The notes under the pieces: generated by a model | Seen by the model: the letters and a program-made list of their open reading frames with translations, nothing else | The model's database searches: none | Told to the model about the DNA's origin: nothing | Translations under genes and position numbers: made by a program | Source: Anopheles merus | Lineage: Eukaryota; Arthropoda; Insecta; Diptera; Culicidae | Assembly (NCBI RefSeq): GCF_017562075.2 | Contig: NC_054082.1 | Coordinates: 47,601,347 to 47,665,346, forward strand | Length of the DNA stretch: 64,000 bases | Reading direction: 5' to 3' | In this document: positions 34,031 through 47,488 of the stretch, in pieces | How positions within the stretch are numbered: the first letter of the stretch is position 1 | Layout: the number at the start of each line of letters is the position of its first letter

Positions 34031-37000
34031 TTTATATTAAGTTAAACTTCCAAATATATTGGTATTAAATTTACGTTCTCAAAAACCCCGAACTTTGAAG
34101 TATAAAAAAGCGATACATAAATAGTTTATGTTACCGCTCCTTAGAATGCAGCTGCCCTTAATTCCGATACCGATTATAGCCGTTCCGGCACCAATATAAC
34201 CGCTCCATCAAAGCGGGATTAAACCCATCTCTTTGGCCGGGCAAAACTTCGCATTAGTCGCGCGGGTTTGGCACCATCGGCACCGGTGCGTTTATCCTCC
34301 CGGGGCCGCTGTATGAATGAACGATCGGCATTGAATCGTGAAGGCGTGAACAATTACTTGACGCGCTTCACACAAGCTTTTTGTGCACAAACGAATACCG
34401 CAGCTAATAAAGAACGCAACATCGGCAGGGATTCTTCGGGCCGCGGAAAAGAATGAAAAGAAAGCGCATTGCCGGCACAGGACGCGATTCAACCAATCCC
34501 GCGGCCGGTCGTGGAATTGAATCATTAATTTTAATCATTTTACCCTCTTCACTTGATGCAACGAGATGCTGACGGCGAGGTGATGTAGGGGGGGGGGGGG
34601 AATTTCACTGTCCTCCTATTGTCCGGGCGGGTCAAGGACCAGCCCCGAGCAGGCATGAGCACCTGTATACGGTGTGGCAGTAGTAACCGGCAGCCAGCTG
34701 TTGGAGCGCGTTTTTACTGGCTCAGCAACGTTTTGATTGATATCAACCCCCGGCTCTTGGGAGCTTTCGTGGGAAGTGGTCGTCCGGTGGGCTAATTTCC
34801 CCTCCCCACTGCAGGGAGGGGAGTAGGCCGGACAGGAGACTCGTTGATTGTAACGAGTTGGGCCGCACGATCCGCAAAAGAAGCCAGTAATCTGTCATGC
34901 TTTGATGTCAAACAGTGTGCACTTTGCGCGTTGGGCCGGTTTGGGCGTTGTGGGAAGGATTCGGACGAGTGATGTAGATCCTTGGGTAGGAGCGCGTTAA
35001 TTTCTAGCCCCCATCTAGTGCCCGCGATACAGTGCACTTATCCACACACACTCGAAACACATTGAATAATGTGTCTTTACCGGTCGCTAGGTTATGCGCT
35101 AGAGCGTCGGTCCGTTACATGAGTGGCGCAAACAGAGATCGGATTATCCTGCGCCAATCCGGATGACTATGAAAGATTGGTTCGTTCCATTCAATCCCCT
35201 CGTGAGGAACTGTAGCACCGTGCGGAGCGTTGGGGTAATGTTAATATTGTGAGCAGAAAGGGCACTGCAGCGCTGGCCAACATTCGATTTGTGGTGATTT
35301 TTCCCGCTGAAATCTTCCACCCTATCCACTGCCCTGATGAGCCCCTTTTGGGAAATGGCAACGACACGGCACACCAGTTCATGGACCTTTCTTTTCCTTC
35401 GGCCGGACGACCCGAGTTCCGCCCGAGTTTACTTGTACACATCCATTCCAATCAACGGCGTGTCAGCGATCACTTCGGGACCATCCATCTTCCAACGATC
35501 TCGATCTCATTTCAAATCACTCTAATCTATGCTATCACGCAACCAAAAGGAAGGGGGTCATGGGGACTGGGCCGGGAAAAGTGGCATCCCGTTGCGCTGC
35601 AACGAGCAAATGGTGGTGCAGAACGGTTTACGAACTCTGTGTAGCAAAAAACGTTACAAAATAGTTTCTGTCTGCCCCGGAGGGATCTGTGGATTCGGAT
35701 TCGGATGGTCGGTGGAAGCAGTCGGCTGAGAGCGGGCAGAAAGGTGGGGAGAGCAGTCTCGAAGCATTTTAAATGAGATGCATTTCTTGCTCGGTTACAA
35801 TCTACCTGGCAGGGCGGTTGGGCGATGTCAAGTATCCCCGTTGGAGCCGTTTAGCTCACAGTCCGGCACACTCGGTTTTCTTCCCCAAGAAACGCTCCGT
35901 GACGTGTGGGCCTGAAAGTTGGCCAATAATTATGTTTCCTCGGCGCGGTGGAAAGCGGGTTCGGATTTCATTAAAAAAAAAGTCTTTAAGCCAAACGGGT
36001 GGCTTCGAACTTGTCTTCGGCTCGCCCAGCCCAAACCTGCTTTGCGACTCGCTCTGCAATTTGTTGCATTCAAATTCAATTATCCTGCGCGTCTCGCTCG
36101 ATCGGCGGTACATGGTGCACAGGTATACGACCTCAAATACGTCCGCAGAGGTTTATAAATATCTCACCCAAACTGGCTTCGGAGCGTCATTGCACAGCGA
36201 GTGCTCAAATTTCTCGCATGGAATATCACAACAATTATCTACGCGAGGTGCAATTACAATATATCAAATGAATCTATCCAAAACTGTGTGCCGTGCCCGC
36301 CTCTGTCCCTGCGACGATCTGTGCGCCAATTGTCTGTCAGCAGATGGTGATCGTAAATTCGCCTCGCCTCGAGGATGTTGTGCCGCAAATGTCATGTGCT
36401 GCAGCGCGCTCCTGTTGCACCAAATTATTTCTAATAAATTGTCACGGAATTGATAGTGACACGATCGCGATCTCACACCCTAGATGCAATCCTGTGTTTG
36501 CCAGCCAACGGTCGCAGAGGGAGGGGGATATCGGGTGTTGTGCCATTTTGCTTGTGAAACCAACGTCACGCCGCTGTAACACGAGAGTGCCCCGTGCGCA
36601 AGATGAGCTGCGGCGCGTCACAGGAAGGGATCCGTGATGATCTATTTTCCCGTAGCTCGTAATGTGTGTCCGTCTGTTTCGAATGTGAATTTCACGCATT
36701 TGATTAATGCTGGCTGGCAGCGGAGGGAAACGTTTCAACGAGATTTTAATTAATGCTCGAAACATTAGCGCGACATATGGGTGTTGGTGCGCGTTGGGTT
36801 GTGAGTGGGTGTGCAGGGGTGGGCACGAAGGGTTAGGGGGTGCTTTTTATGCAATTTTAGAACGACGCAGGGAGCTCTAAGCACACCCGGGGATGTCGGG
36901 CGAGCGGTGTGGCATCAAATTTGTCTGCACGTGGAGATATTTAAAACAAGAAGTAACACTAAATGGTACGTGCGAAGGTCAAATGCGCCAATCGGTTCAA

Positions 37001-38134
37001 ATTGCGCAGAAATGTAGCAGACACTACTGAAACGCGGTACTGTGATAGATAGTCGGTTTTGAAATATTGAGAATTGAGTTTTCTTTTCGGCGATCAAATT
37101 CTAAGGACAAACGAATTTTGTAGTTGGAACTGAATTTTGATTGTTTGTTTGGGTGGGTTTGGTTACGTTTTATTATAATTATGGCAATATTTGCCAATTC
37201 ATTTTCTTTATTTTATTCACACTTATTTGCCAAGCTCGCGCTGGGACTTTTGACTTTTTAAGTACCACTTTATTTATTTCACAGTAACACTTTAGCGTAT
37301 TAGCTCCATATTTAATCAAAAGCAAACATTTAAACGATGGACGTGGCAACAGCGAAAAAGTAGCACATAGAAAGCGTACCACATAGAGCGAGATGGATCA
37401 TGAGCTCCTCTTTCTTCTTCTTTCCTCTTTCAAATTCTTGAATTATGAATATTACGTAGTGCGTGATTTGAAGCATACGTATCTTTGGTAATGTATCTTT
37501 GGTAATGTATCATTGGTAAAAGCTTCAGGTGCTTCAATTTCATGATTTAGCTGTGTAAGAACCCAGCTCATGTTTCTAATTATTTTCTGAATACGTTTAA
37601 TACAGACCAGATACAGACCTGACACAAATATAAAAAATTGACCAGTTGTTAGTGTGTGTTGGCTATGTTACAACATTAATTTTTATGAGCTGAACTGTTG
37701 CAACGAAAAATCAAACAAAGCAAATTAGCATATTAAAACCAGAAGTCAGCTCATAAAAAATACCATAATAATACTGTTCAACGAAGGAGAGTCAGAAGTA
37801 ATACCGATGACTTTAATTCCTGTGCTACGTAAAACTAAACTGAAATCATGAATTTAGTTGTTTCCAGTGAGATTCTTTTTATAAGAAAAAATAATGACAC
37901 AACAATTAACGCCATACAAGGCGAGCGGGTTCCAAGAGGTTCCTGTTTAAACTGAGCTGGAGTATCTAACAGTTTTATTGCGAATGGGCGCAGCAGTCTT
38001 GACATTGTCTGCATACATTAGTAATGATTGATTAGGAAGTAAAAATACAAAGACTCACAATACTGGAGCAATATTACTTCCTAACGGTACACCAGACGAA
38101 TTATCGAACACTTAATCACAATGCGGCATGATTT
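34031..38134. other. Intergenic: GC-rich island (34.1-37.0 kb), then AT-rich
   Basis: No gene was recognised. A run of 13 G lies at 34588-34600. TAATT-rich cores occur near 34506-34540 and 36743. The frames of 100-226 codons in the GC-rich island lack domains and overlap on both strands. Near 37486-37518 a 16-base unit around TATCTTTGGTAATG is repeated three times, imperfectly. Confidence 0.45.
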
Positions 38135-38246
38135 TTGGTGTAAGAAGGATTTGAACCATTAGTATTTTATATTTGCTTACCATTACATAACGGGCATATT
38201 ATAAAGTCGTACGAGTTGACGACTGTACCACGGGACCGCTCTACGT
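38135..38246 (-). mobile_element. Degenerate tRNA-derived SINE (SINE200-like head)
   Basis: On the minus strand the head GTGGTACAGTCGTCAACTCG (A-box region), then TACGACTTTATAATATGCCCGT, matches the head of the SINE at 42836-43055. A B-box-like GGTTCAAATCC follows, but about 25 extra bases separate it from the GCCCGT block. The copy is truncated or rearranged, with no clear 3' body. Confidence 0.55.
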
Positions 38247-41200
38247 GATATTAGTACTGTATTTTAATCTTACAAGATGATGATGAGTCCCACCTCTTTC
38301 CCCGACATGCCCGAACGGATGAATTGAGAGGAACGAATGTATCACTAGGATATTTAAATTAACAAGACATTCTTCATTAATAAATTATTTAAAACACAAC
38401 AAAACTAGCACGTATTAAAGCAGGGGTTAAAGTATCATATATAATAGTTCGAAAAGAGCCGCAGCATACAACATAGTTGGCCACTTAAAGCTTTTGACTG
38501 ATTCAAAACAAGGTTTGAATTACAGACTTAATATATGCCGCACAACATTGTTTAAAGCTGTACAATGACGTTTGATCTACCACATGATTGGGCATCCGGT
38601 TGTACATTTATAGTCCCTTAAATAGTAAACAGTTTCTCGCATTTGATATATTTTTTCTGAAAAGCCTAGGTACATGGTCAGGTACAGGTCTTTCCAATGA
38701 AACACCAGATCGCATACTCATATAAAACATTTTTATAAACCAGAGATGAAGTTCTTTTGAAATTGTATTGCCATTGTAATAAGAAAATAATTTGTCATTG
38801 AATTTAAAAAAAATAAAACTACCCTAAATATTTCCTTGCCCTATGGATCGACTATGGATAGTTTGTATCCGTGTTTCCTTTGGATTTTTTTTTAATAATG
38901 CAACATAGGAATGAAATACCAGCCAAATAAAGTATTTTAAATTCTGAGTGCAGTGACGGATTAAGAGTGATTACAATAATGTGGTATTCTATCACTTAAA
39001 TATATTCCGTGCTTATAATCTAGCAAAATATTGAGCCTTTGTAGGTACGCTTTAGTCGCAACAGCAACGGAACATCGTCTACTATTACTACATTTTATAT
39101 AATTTTAATCAAACGTCCTTCACCCTTCGGTTAACGTGCTGGAAAACCAATCTCTCACACTTTTGACAGATTATCTGTTGCACCTCCGGCGGTACGAGAG
39201 AACGTTGTCACCTTGTGTCCATGAAAGGCCCGATGAAAGGAGAATACGACCCCGTACACAAATCACGACCCCATGGATGCCAAAACTGACACTCTCGAGG
39301 AGAAAACCAGAAGGTTAATTTTCAAAGGCACATACATCAAGCTCCATCCCATCGGGCGATGATCACTTCGGGTCCTTGTAACTGAAACCACAGCCCAGGA
39401 GAGTGCTGCAAACGGGGGGACCTCTAATGTGTGTGAAATCCCATTCTCCCTGCTAGTTTGTTGTTGTCCATTCGAAATCATTTAAACGCTCGTTTAGACG
39501 TAATTTCGATGACATGTGATAGCAGGATGAGTCCGCCCGGGGAACGTTGCTGTCGTTGCTGACCAACGATGACAACGCAGCCCTGTGCGAAAGGCTCAGT
39601 ACTGCAGCGGTGCGATTGTTGGGCTGTGGATGAGCTGTGAACTTTGCCACCGAGTGCCGGCGACCGACACCGAACCGGGGAAGGTGGTGACGCGCCCGGC
39701 TTGGACCGGTGCGCTGGAGGAGTGTCCTTTCTAAAACCAGAAACGGAAACTCTATTAGCTCGTTGTCAAAGCCTTTAACTGATTTCCCACAACATGCTTA
39801 TTCCACTAGAAGTGGGCACCGTTTTGTGGCCGGTGTGGCCGGTTAGGACCGTCGCCGGTCGTCACCGGAACGCCAAGTTCGAAGCACAGGACACGGCGGA
39901 GGATTCGGACGCAGTGTAGGAAAATCATTCTCGACACCTGACCGTGAGCCAGAGTGTCGTTCGGTTTGGGTCGGTGCAATCGTTTTCATCAATTTGATCA
40001 AGTGCTTGTGTGTGAGTGTGTGTATTTATCTGTGTGTGTGTGTGCAGCACCGGTAACTGGAAAACTCTCCGTACGTTGGTTCGGTGTACACGGGTGGAAA
40101 AACTAAAGCGGAAAACCCGTAGGCTTTCTCGTAGCGCCAGGCTTCGTCCGATCGAAATCGGTTCGATACGCTCCTTTGGACGGCTGGATGGAAGATCCAC
40201 AAAAGTGGACCAGACCAATGCTATAGTCGTACCAGATATACGGAGCATCGAATGTGCCTGCAACACAGTGACATCTGAGTCCGAGGAACGTATTTAGAGA
40301 AAGTAATCACATTGCAAACAAGTGAACAATATGTACGGTGCCGTCCGGACGAATGTATGCAAATTTATGCCTTTTGGGTGCGAGGTGCAAAACTGGCCTT
40401 ACTCTTCCCCTGAAAACCGTCATCAGCGCTGTCGTCATAGTCGTCGTTGGCTCTCGTTCGGTGCGTCCAATTCGGAAAGATGTCGATGAGCTGTGTCGGA
40501 GCCGCGTCAGAGACGTGTCAGGTCCGAATGGAAGGTGTCTCGTGTCCTTGCACCCAACATCGCACCGATAAAAGTGTTTATTCAGCAGAAATGACTTTAT
40601 ATTAAAGAACAGCAGATCCCGGCTGTGGGCGTCCGAAGCGAGAGAAACCTAATTTTCGTAGATTACTTTCGGCCCCGTACGAGTGCGGCTCACTGACGCG
40701 GTTCGCAACACCGTCATGCTGGATACAGGAACAGTACAGTTTGTAGTAGAATGTGAAACAGAATCCTCTTAAGTGAGGTTAGTGGTGGACCACACTGTGC
40801 GTCCGCATCTTCTACCCCAAGCCTAGGCCCGCTTGTTCACCGTTCGTGCATGCCGCAGCAAACTCGACGTGAGGCGTGACGTTTGTATATATCTCGGTTG
40901 TTACAGCATCCGCCAAGTGGTATGCAAAATATTAATTCCCTTTCGTTGCCCGCGGACCTCGAGTCTTCGGCACTGCTCGTTCTGTTGGAATGCAGCCGGG
41001 GCTGCGGTAGCACACTCCGCCGAGTGTCTCTCTTGGTCAGTGTGTCTTGTCACGCTGCGACGATCGCCCGTCAGCGTAACGATTGATTGGTGCATGGGAG
41101 CGTTTGGAAGGAAGCACACTTAAGCGTAGAGAGAGAGGCAAAAAGAAGAGGTAAAGTGAAAAACTTTGGCTGCAAACAGTCGGCTCACGCTTACGATGGA

Positions 41201-41936
41201 CTATTATAAATAATTCATCTCCGATGCGTTCGTGCTTGAGATGAAGATGTAGATGCAAGTGTTTGTACAAGGAACTGAAGGGAAGTGGCCCTTGCTGTGC
41301 CCGGCTCGGGCGGATGGAGCGCCCGGTGCTGGGTGAGATTTGTAATTGAAGGTTTTTCTTTTAATAAATTACCCTAATTGATAAAATAATAGATAGTGAT
41401 AGTGTATACTTTACAACTAATGTGATTAATCGGAAGTCATCCATATGTACGTTTAATTGGATGCCGTTTTGATTGTCTTAGTTTTATTGCACACACTTCA
41501 TTTGCGTCGCGTATCGGTTTTGATGCACTATTATTAAGCATGTTATATTTTCAATCATTTATATTTTTATTTGTCTCAATTACATTTGTAAAGAAACTAA
41601 GCAAGATATTCTTCTCGTGAGCCATCGCCAACAATCTTCTGGTCAAGGGATGAAGTTATTGCGAAAAACATAAAACTGCCGTATTATGTGGACACATTTG
41701 TGATTGATGCCCTAGAAATATAAAATAAAAAAAATAAAATATAAAATAAAACAGATAACGATACAAAAATGAAGTGTTGGAAGCATCCAACACTGGTCGA
41801 GCTGAGTTTTCTCAGTATTCACTCAAAGACAGCCGCAAATCGTTGCTAAGAAAATGACACAAATGTACTCTTACGCATTAGCCGAGTGAAACTATTATGT
41901 TTGGGGCGTCAAAATAAAATTAAATTAATATGATTA
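38247..41936. other. Intergenic: AT-rich, then GC-rich island (39.1-41.3 kb)
   Basis: No gene was recognised. A TG dinucleotide tract lies at about 40005-40044. The open frames of the island are short and without domains. AT-rich sequence with AAATAAAA runs occupies 41.35-41.94 kb. Confidence 0.45.
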
Positions 41937-42059
41937 TTACGTACCCATCGGAAAGACCTCTACGATCGTAGAATTGTAAATAAGCTTGAAAATTTAATGA
42001 AATTTTCATGTATTTTAACGATTCTACTAACGTACAAAGGCTTTCCGTTGGGTACGTAA
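41937..42059. mobile_element. 123-bp MITE-like element
   Basis: The ends are inverted repeats starting TTACGTACCCATCGGAAAG on the left; the right-end complement is TTACGTACCCAACGGAAAG. Imperfect pairing continues nearly to the centre. The element is non-coding and AT-rich inside. A TA target duplication is possible but is embedded in the repeat. Confidence 0.65.
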
Positions 42060-42835
42060 CAAACATTTAAGATTTCTTAAAAAAACACTTATAAAATCTG
42101 CTATCGGTTCAATTGGCATGCCTTGTAAGGATTGAAGCTTGTAGTTCTCTCCGATTTATGTCTTTTTTTATATTCTGTCCGTTGTTTTTCCACTCAATTG
42201 TTCAAAGCAGTTAAATGATAATTAATTATTTTTAGGTGACAAATAGAAAAAGTATGTACATAATAGTTATGTTTTGCAAATGTTTTTTTAATCAATTTCT
42301 GTGACTGCTACCCGTCCAACTGAGATACATTGTACTTTGATAAATGTAATTCAATGAGGTTTCTCATGCAAAAAATAAAAATCCGGTGAATAATTTATAA
42401 AATCCATCTATAAAGCAATGCAAAGCAATCTTGGAACCCAACTTGATCATAACTTAAGCTTAGAATGAAATATACTACTGTGTAACATACTTTAAGGACT
42501 GTACACACATGTTAGAACATTTTGTTGTGAGATTTGTTTGTTTTTTGTTCGTTCAGTGCTAGAATTTCACTTACTCGCAGAATCTCCCAGCAGAATGGAT
42601 GAGCCAACTACTCTTGATCTTTGGTTCATTGGTAGATTAATTCTTCCAGGCATCATGCACATTTATTTACCGAAACGCTTACCAACGAGATTGAATCATC
42701 ACTTAAAATCGAAAACATAAATTTATACGCCACTGACAGAGTCCCTCGAACATCAAAAATAGCTGACCAGCAATGACCCATAAAATCTGCTATTGCTATT
42801 TAAGGACGCTATTAGATTATTCGAGAATTACAATG
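42060..42835. other. AT-rich intergenic spacer
   Basis: No gene or repeat was recognised between the small MITE and the SINE. Confidence 0.4.
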
Positions 42836-43055
42836 GACTTTATTATACTTTATTATTTCTTCTTCTTTTTACTCTTCTTTGCTCGTAAGGATCTAGGCTC
42901 TATTGCTTCTTACTCACTCGTAAGGACCTAACGCTATACAGGCTTTTGGGATGTATAGAGTACATCCCGCGTAGCTTGCTATATTTGAGGTTTGAACCCA
43001 CGACGGGCATGTTGTTAAGTCGTACGAGTGGACGATTTTGCCACGCAACTGCCCC
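42836..43055 (-). mobile_element. tRNA-derived SINE, SINE200-like
   Basis: On the minus strand the element starts GGGGCAGTTGCGTGGCAAAA, with an A-box-like region running into CGTCCACTCGTACGACTTAA. The B box GGGTTCAAACC follows, then a body with the direct repeat TCCTTACGAG and an A/G/T-rich tail (AAGAAGAAATAATAAAG) ending near 42836. From memory the head resembles SINE200 of An. gambiae; no alignment was run. Target duplications were not clear. Confidence 0.72.
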
Positions 43056-45076
43056 TTAACCAAGAATATAAATGCTCATGTAGGTATGAGTAATAACAAT
43101 ATTGAATAAAATGGATTCAATACGTACGACCAAGCCTGGAACTGATTAGATCATGTTTAAAATATTATTGGCATCACTCCTTTTATTTATTGAAGTCATA
43201 TTATTTTGGATAATTTTAGTTTTGATTTTCTTTTTTTTTAGGATACCAGAAGTGTTATCGAATATCTAGATACGATTGCCCTCATTTGAAAGTTGCTCTT
43301 TCCTAATAAAAATCAATTATACAAACACGAAATGCATACAGATCCCACACTTGTTTAATTACGAAAGAAATCCTGGTCTTAGCTTCAAACGTCTTTAAAA
43401 GAAATCCCACCCGATTCGATCCGGGTGAACCGAATGAAGTGCTCACCGCTGATAATCCCAAACACAAAGAACACACCCCACGAATTTGCGATACTTCCCT
43501 TTGGATGTACGGCTCTCCACGGACCGTCAAACGGTGTACCAGCCGAGCAGGAATCACAAAATCACGTACAATCATATTAGCTACGGCACACGGCTACACG
43601 GTATGCAACGCTCGTTCGCGGCAAATTTCATTGACAACCGTTAACGACCTGTACCACACGGGGAGACGCGGGGTCATCGCGTGGTGGAGCGCACCGAGCC
43701 GCATTCCCACACATAAAACTTACCCGAAACTTTTATGAATGAAAACATCATCATCAAACCGTTCGTCGGTAGCTAAAGTTGCCGTTGCTTTGCCGCCGGT
43801 TTTGGGACGATCTTACCTCGAACACACACATACACACTCAAACGACCCTCAGATCAAACGACACAGACGACAAAGTTTTATCGCGTAATGCGCACCAGGA
43901 GCATTTTTACAATATCGCAAATCTTGTTTGTCGTGTGGTGGCACTTCCGAATTCGTTTCGTTGGAGGGCGTGAAGTGTCCTGCCGGAAGAAGGACAAGAT
44001 GAAACAATGGTGATGATGAGGAACACATTCCAGCGTCGTCCGGACTGATCCCAACCGTGCCGTAGATGTCAAATCAGGTGAACTCGAACTCGAGAAGAAG
44101 GTTCTGCTACTTAAGTTGTCTCGCCCATTTGTTTATCCCGATACCGTTGAACTTTGGGCGGCAAAAAAGCGAGAGAGGGGTGGCAGCTGATTCATGTGGG
44201 AGCAAACAGATAACGAATAAAACAAAACCAGACGCTTCCGGGTGGGGTTCAGTTTCAGCGTGCAGCATTTCTTGGCGGACAATTAAAATTAAAATGCGGA
44301 CACAGTTAAAAGAAAGAGATCGAGGAACCGTACGCCACGGTACGGCAGGATGACGTTGCACGGGGACAATCAAATTTCATCGCTCCAGATCGCAATTTCC
44401 CGTAAAAGCACCTTTGGCACACTACATAAACACTGGGCGCTTTTATGAGCAACCCAACGCTCGACCCGTTTCCGTTTGGGTTTGCGTTTTTTTTATGTTG
44501 TGACGCGGGAGTGTTTCTTCTGCAGGTTGCAACTGCATTTATTTGTGGAATATACTATGGCGAAATAGAGAGAGAGAGAGCGAAATAAAGGGACGGAGAA
44601 GGGAAACCTTTGCTGTGCGAGAAGCTGTTTGATGGAGCATTTTATTTCTTGTCTGATTTCGTTGGGTTTTTTTTGCTGTTTTGTGTTGTTTTGTGTGCCG
44701 TATCTTCTGCTCGATCCGCGCAAGGGTGGCTGCAATCGGACGCCCGATTGGAGTTTCCGAGTGAAGACATTGGACGTCAAACCGGGCTTGTAGCGTTCCT
44801 GGAAAATGCATCATCCGTCGACACCGACGGGATAAGGATGAGATGAACCTTACCTGGGTCGTAAAATTAAATACCGTTCGGCTATAATTTAAAAAGCGTT
44901 GAGAATGACTTTATAGTTTCTGCATGCAGAAAGAATCAGCTCTCGGGCAGTAGTGCACTTGTGTGTGTGCAGTGTGGGTTTAATATCCTTGTGCTGAGAT
45001 GGTTACAGTAAGCGTCAAAATATGAGCGAAAATTAAATCAAAATCATGATCAACACATCTTTGTTTTGGGCTAAAT
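43056..45076. other. Intergenic: short AT-rich then GC-rich island (43.4-44.9 kb)
   Basis: No gene was recognised. An AG dinucleotide run lies at about 44567-44580. A short ATTAAAATTAAAAT core at about 44282 sits in GC-rich sequence. Confidence 0.45.
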
Positions 45077-45273
45077 TTTGAAAAGGACAGTGAATATCCT
45101 CAACAGCTTTTAATGTTTAGCACTATGATCTAAGAAGCCCTATTTTGATCTAATCGAAATTGGACTATGAAGCTAACTAAATTATCAAAGTAAAATTTAT
45201 TTTGCTTTGTCTTAATATTGTTAATGCATTTAATTGAATTACGTGATAAGGACAGTTATTGTCCTTTTGAATA
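45077..45273. repeat. Possible small inverted-repeat element
   Basis: The left end TTGAAAAGGACAGTGA and the right end (complement TTCAAAAGGACAATAA) form diverged terminal inverted repeats of about 20-25 bases around AT-rich DNA. No target duplication was confirmed. It may be a degraded MITE. Confidence 0.35.
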
Positions 45274-47488
45274 GACATATAGTAGTACCAACGAAATTCT
45301 CATCATGCTATATAAATCATGCTATTAAATTAAGAAAAGCCATTCAAAATACAACTGATATTAAAACATCTTCCTTACCTGTAGTAGTTAAAATTCTAAA
45401 ATAGAACTAGAACTAAAATAACAAATAATGTTCAAAGGAATGACACATACTGTAACTGTGATGTCCTGAGTCAGCTCCATCGGCGAGGCGTTTTGTTTTA
45501 CTCACCCAACCCAATCGACCAACAAAACCACAGTCGGTTGGATGTTGGACTCCCTTTCCGCCGGAGTCTTCACGTGCGGCCGGTTTTAATCCGCCCCGTT
45601 CCGTGCGCACATTTTAACACGGGCAGCTTCCACTGCTGTTTTGTTATTTTTTGTAATCGTAGCGCCGTTCTCGTGTGTGCGATCTCTGCTTTTATTGCCT
45701 CCCGCAAGAGAAGAGCCAGCAGCAGACCACAGACGCACCATCCACACCCAGGGCCAAGCCGCAGAACATCGTCCTAGCGCATCCCGAGCCCGGATACCCG
45801 AGATGCCGGGACCGGATCAGGCCAGCGTCTTTCGCGCTGTAAAAGTGCAAGATTTCAAAGCGGCTTTAAAGTTATACTTAATAATAACAATAAAAGGAAC
45901 GAACCTTCGCGGCGAAACCCCTCGAAAGGGTAAGCTGGCGGGGTGGTAGAACGGTCCCCTGCGGGCTATCGTAAAACTGGCGTAAACAGTACACGAGTAC
46001 AATCTACCGGAAAATGAAACCTGAAAATAAAGTAAAGAGAGTCAAAAAACAAACTGCACGCTCCAAGTGCGAAATGGGGAACGTGGCGGGACCGTTGGCG
46101 AGCGCTGTCGTTGGACGAATGTTGCGGATAGATTCGCACCGGGGGCCTGTCCTATTCGCCAGTTCCATTTGCACGGCGGGCCAAGCGCAGTAAATTGCAC
46201 TTCAACACCGCTGACGAAATAGGACAGGCAGCGCAATTTATTTCAAATTAATAAAACTTCAATCCATCTGGTACTGGTGCAACGAGTTTTTTTTGTTTGC
46301 TGTTTGTTAAGTCGCCATAGCCTCCATCAGTGGGTAGGTGACTGTGTCTGTGTGTGTGTGATTGAAGTCACGTCCGTGCCTCGCCGAACCATCACAGGGC
46401 GATTAATTGAAGTGAACTGGGTGGTGGGAGGTTTGCCGACTTGGCAGTTGGACGAAATCGCTTTTTTACTGTCTCTCCTGGAGCGTCTTCCTCCCAGCAG
46501 GTTAATCCTAGCGAAATCAGCGGGGCGTCCACGTTGCGTTAGGTCAGGTTTGCAAGAATCTCGCGAGAACGCGGGTGAGAATTACACCAACACAAACCGC
46601 GCACACATACAAACACTAACACACGGAATTGCAACAATTTTATGATGGACGACTTGATTTATACGACTGTGCATCGATAGCGCGGGATGTCAGTCAAGAG
46701 GGTCGTTCCAGGACGGGTCACCACGCTGACACTGATCGCGCCCGCGAGGACGTTGATCCTTTTTGCACGGACAGGCTGATCTTTGGACGGTCCAGCTAGC
46801 AGATTTGAATACTGCAGATGGGATAAAATGTAGTGTTTGGTTGCATGGTCATTTCATGATTTTACTGCGGCACTTTTTACAACTGATTCAAGCCAAACAA
46901 CGTTTCTTGAAGGAATTTTATGCTTTTGTTTTTATCTGTTCTGTCTCAAGTGGTTTTGTAAAAGATGCAATCGTGAACGTGCGTAGTGTAAGTAAAAGAA
47001 TGAATTAAAATGGGTCTATTTTATCGAACGGCTAGCCAGAATCTACGATTGGATATGTCGGATGTTTGTGATTCGGTGCACCAAGGTTGCCTAGCAATCT
47101 CTAGCATTTACTGCAAGAACAAGTTGAGTACCTAAACTAAGATAATAAATCGGTCAGTGAAATATGTTAAAACTAATTGGAATAACATAGGTACATTTTG
47201 AACAGGCAAACTCCGGAATAGTAGTGGTGGTTTGTCCTAATATTTTTAGATAGGCACTACAAGCCCAATGATAGTTGATTCCCACTATGAATTTCCCCGC
47301 TCCCATGCATAGCACTGGTTATCCTACCATTAGTAAAACAGCAATGAGGCAGCTCTCTGTAAGCAGTATTTTTGCCAAGTTTATAATTATTGTTATGATA
47401 TAAGAGATAATAGTCTTAGAGGGTTTTTTTAGAACAAGTATTCCTGATCTATTCATGAAATTAAATAAACATCAGACATATATACAGA
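45274..47488. other. Intergenic: GC-rich island (45.5-47.0 kb)
   Basis: No gene was recognised. The island includes a TG-rich tract near 46345-46360 and an AATTTATTTCAAATTAATAAA core near 46230. Confidence 0.45.

Noticed and set aside
35773..36453. 226-codon plus-strand frame
   Set aside because: It does not resemble a known protein, is overlapped by frames on both strands, and has composition like the rest of the GC-rich island.
45817..46236. Possible small genes near 45.8-46.2 kb
   Set aside because: Frames of 60-100 codons on both strands with no conserved motif, and no signal peptide or splice structure could be assembled.
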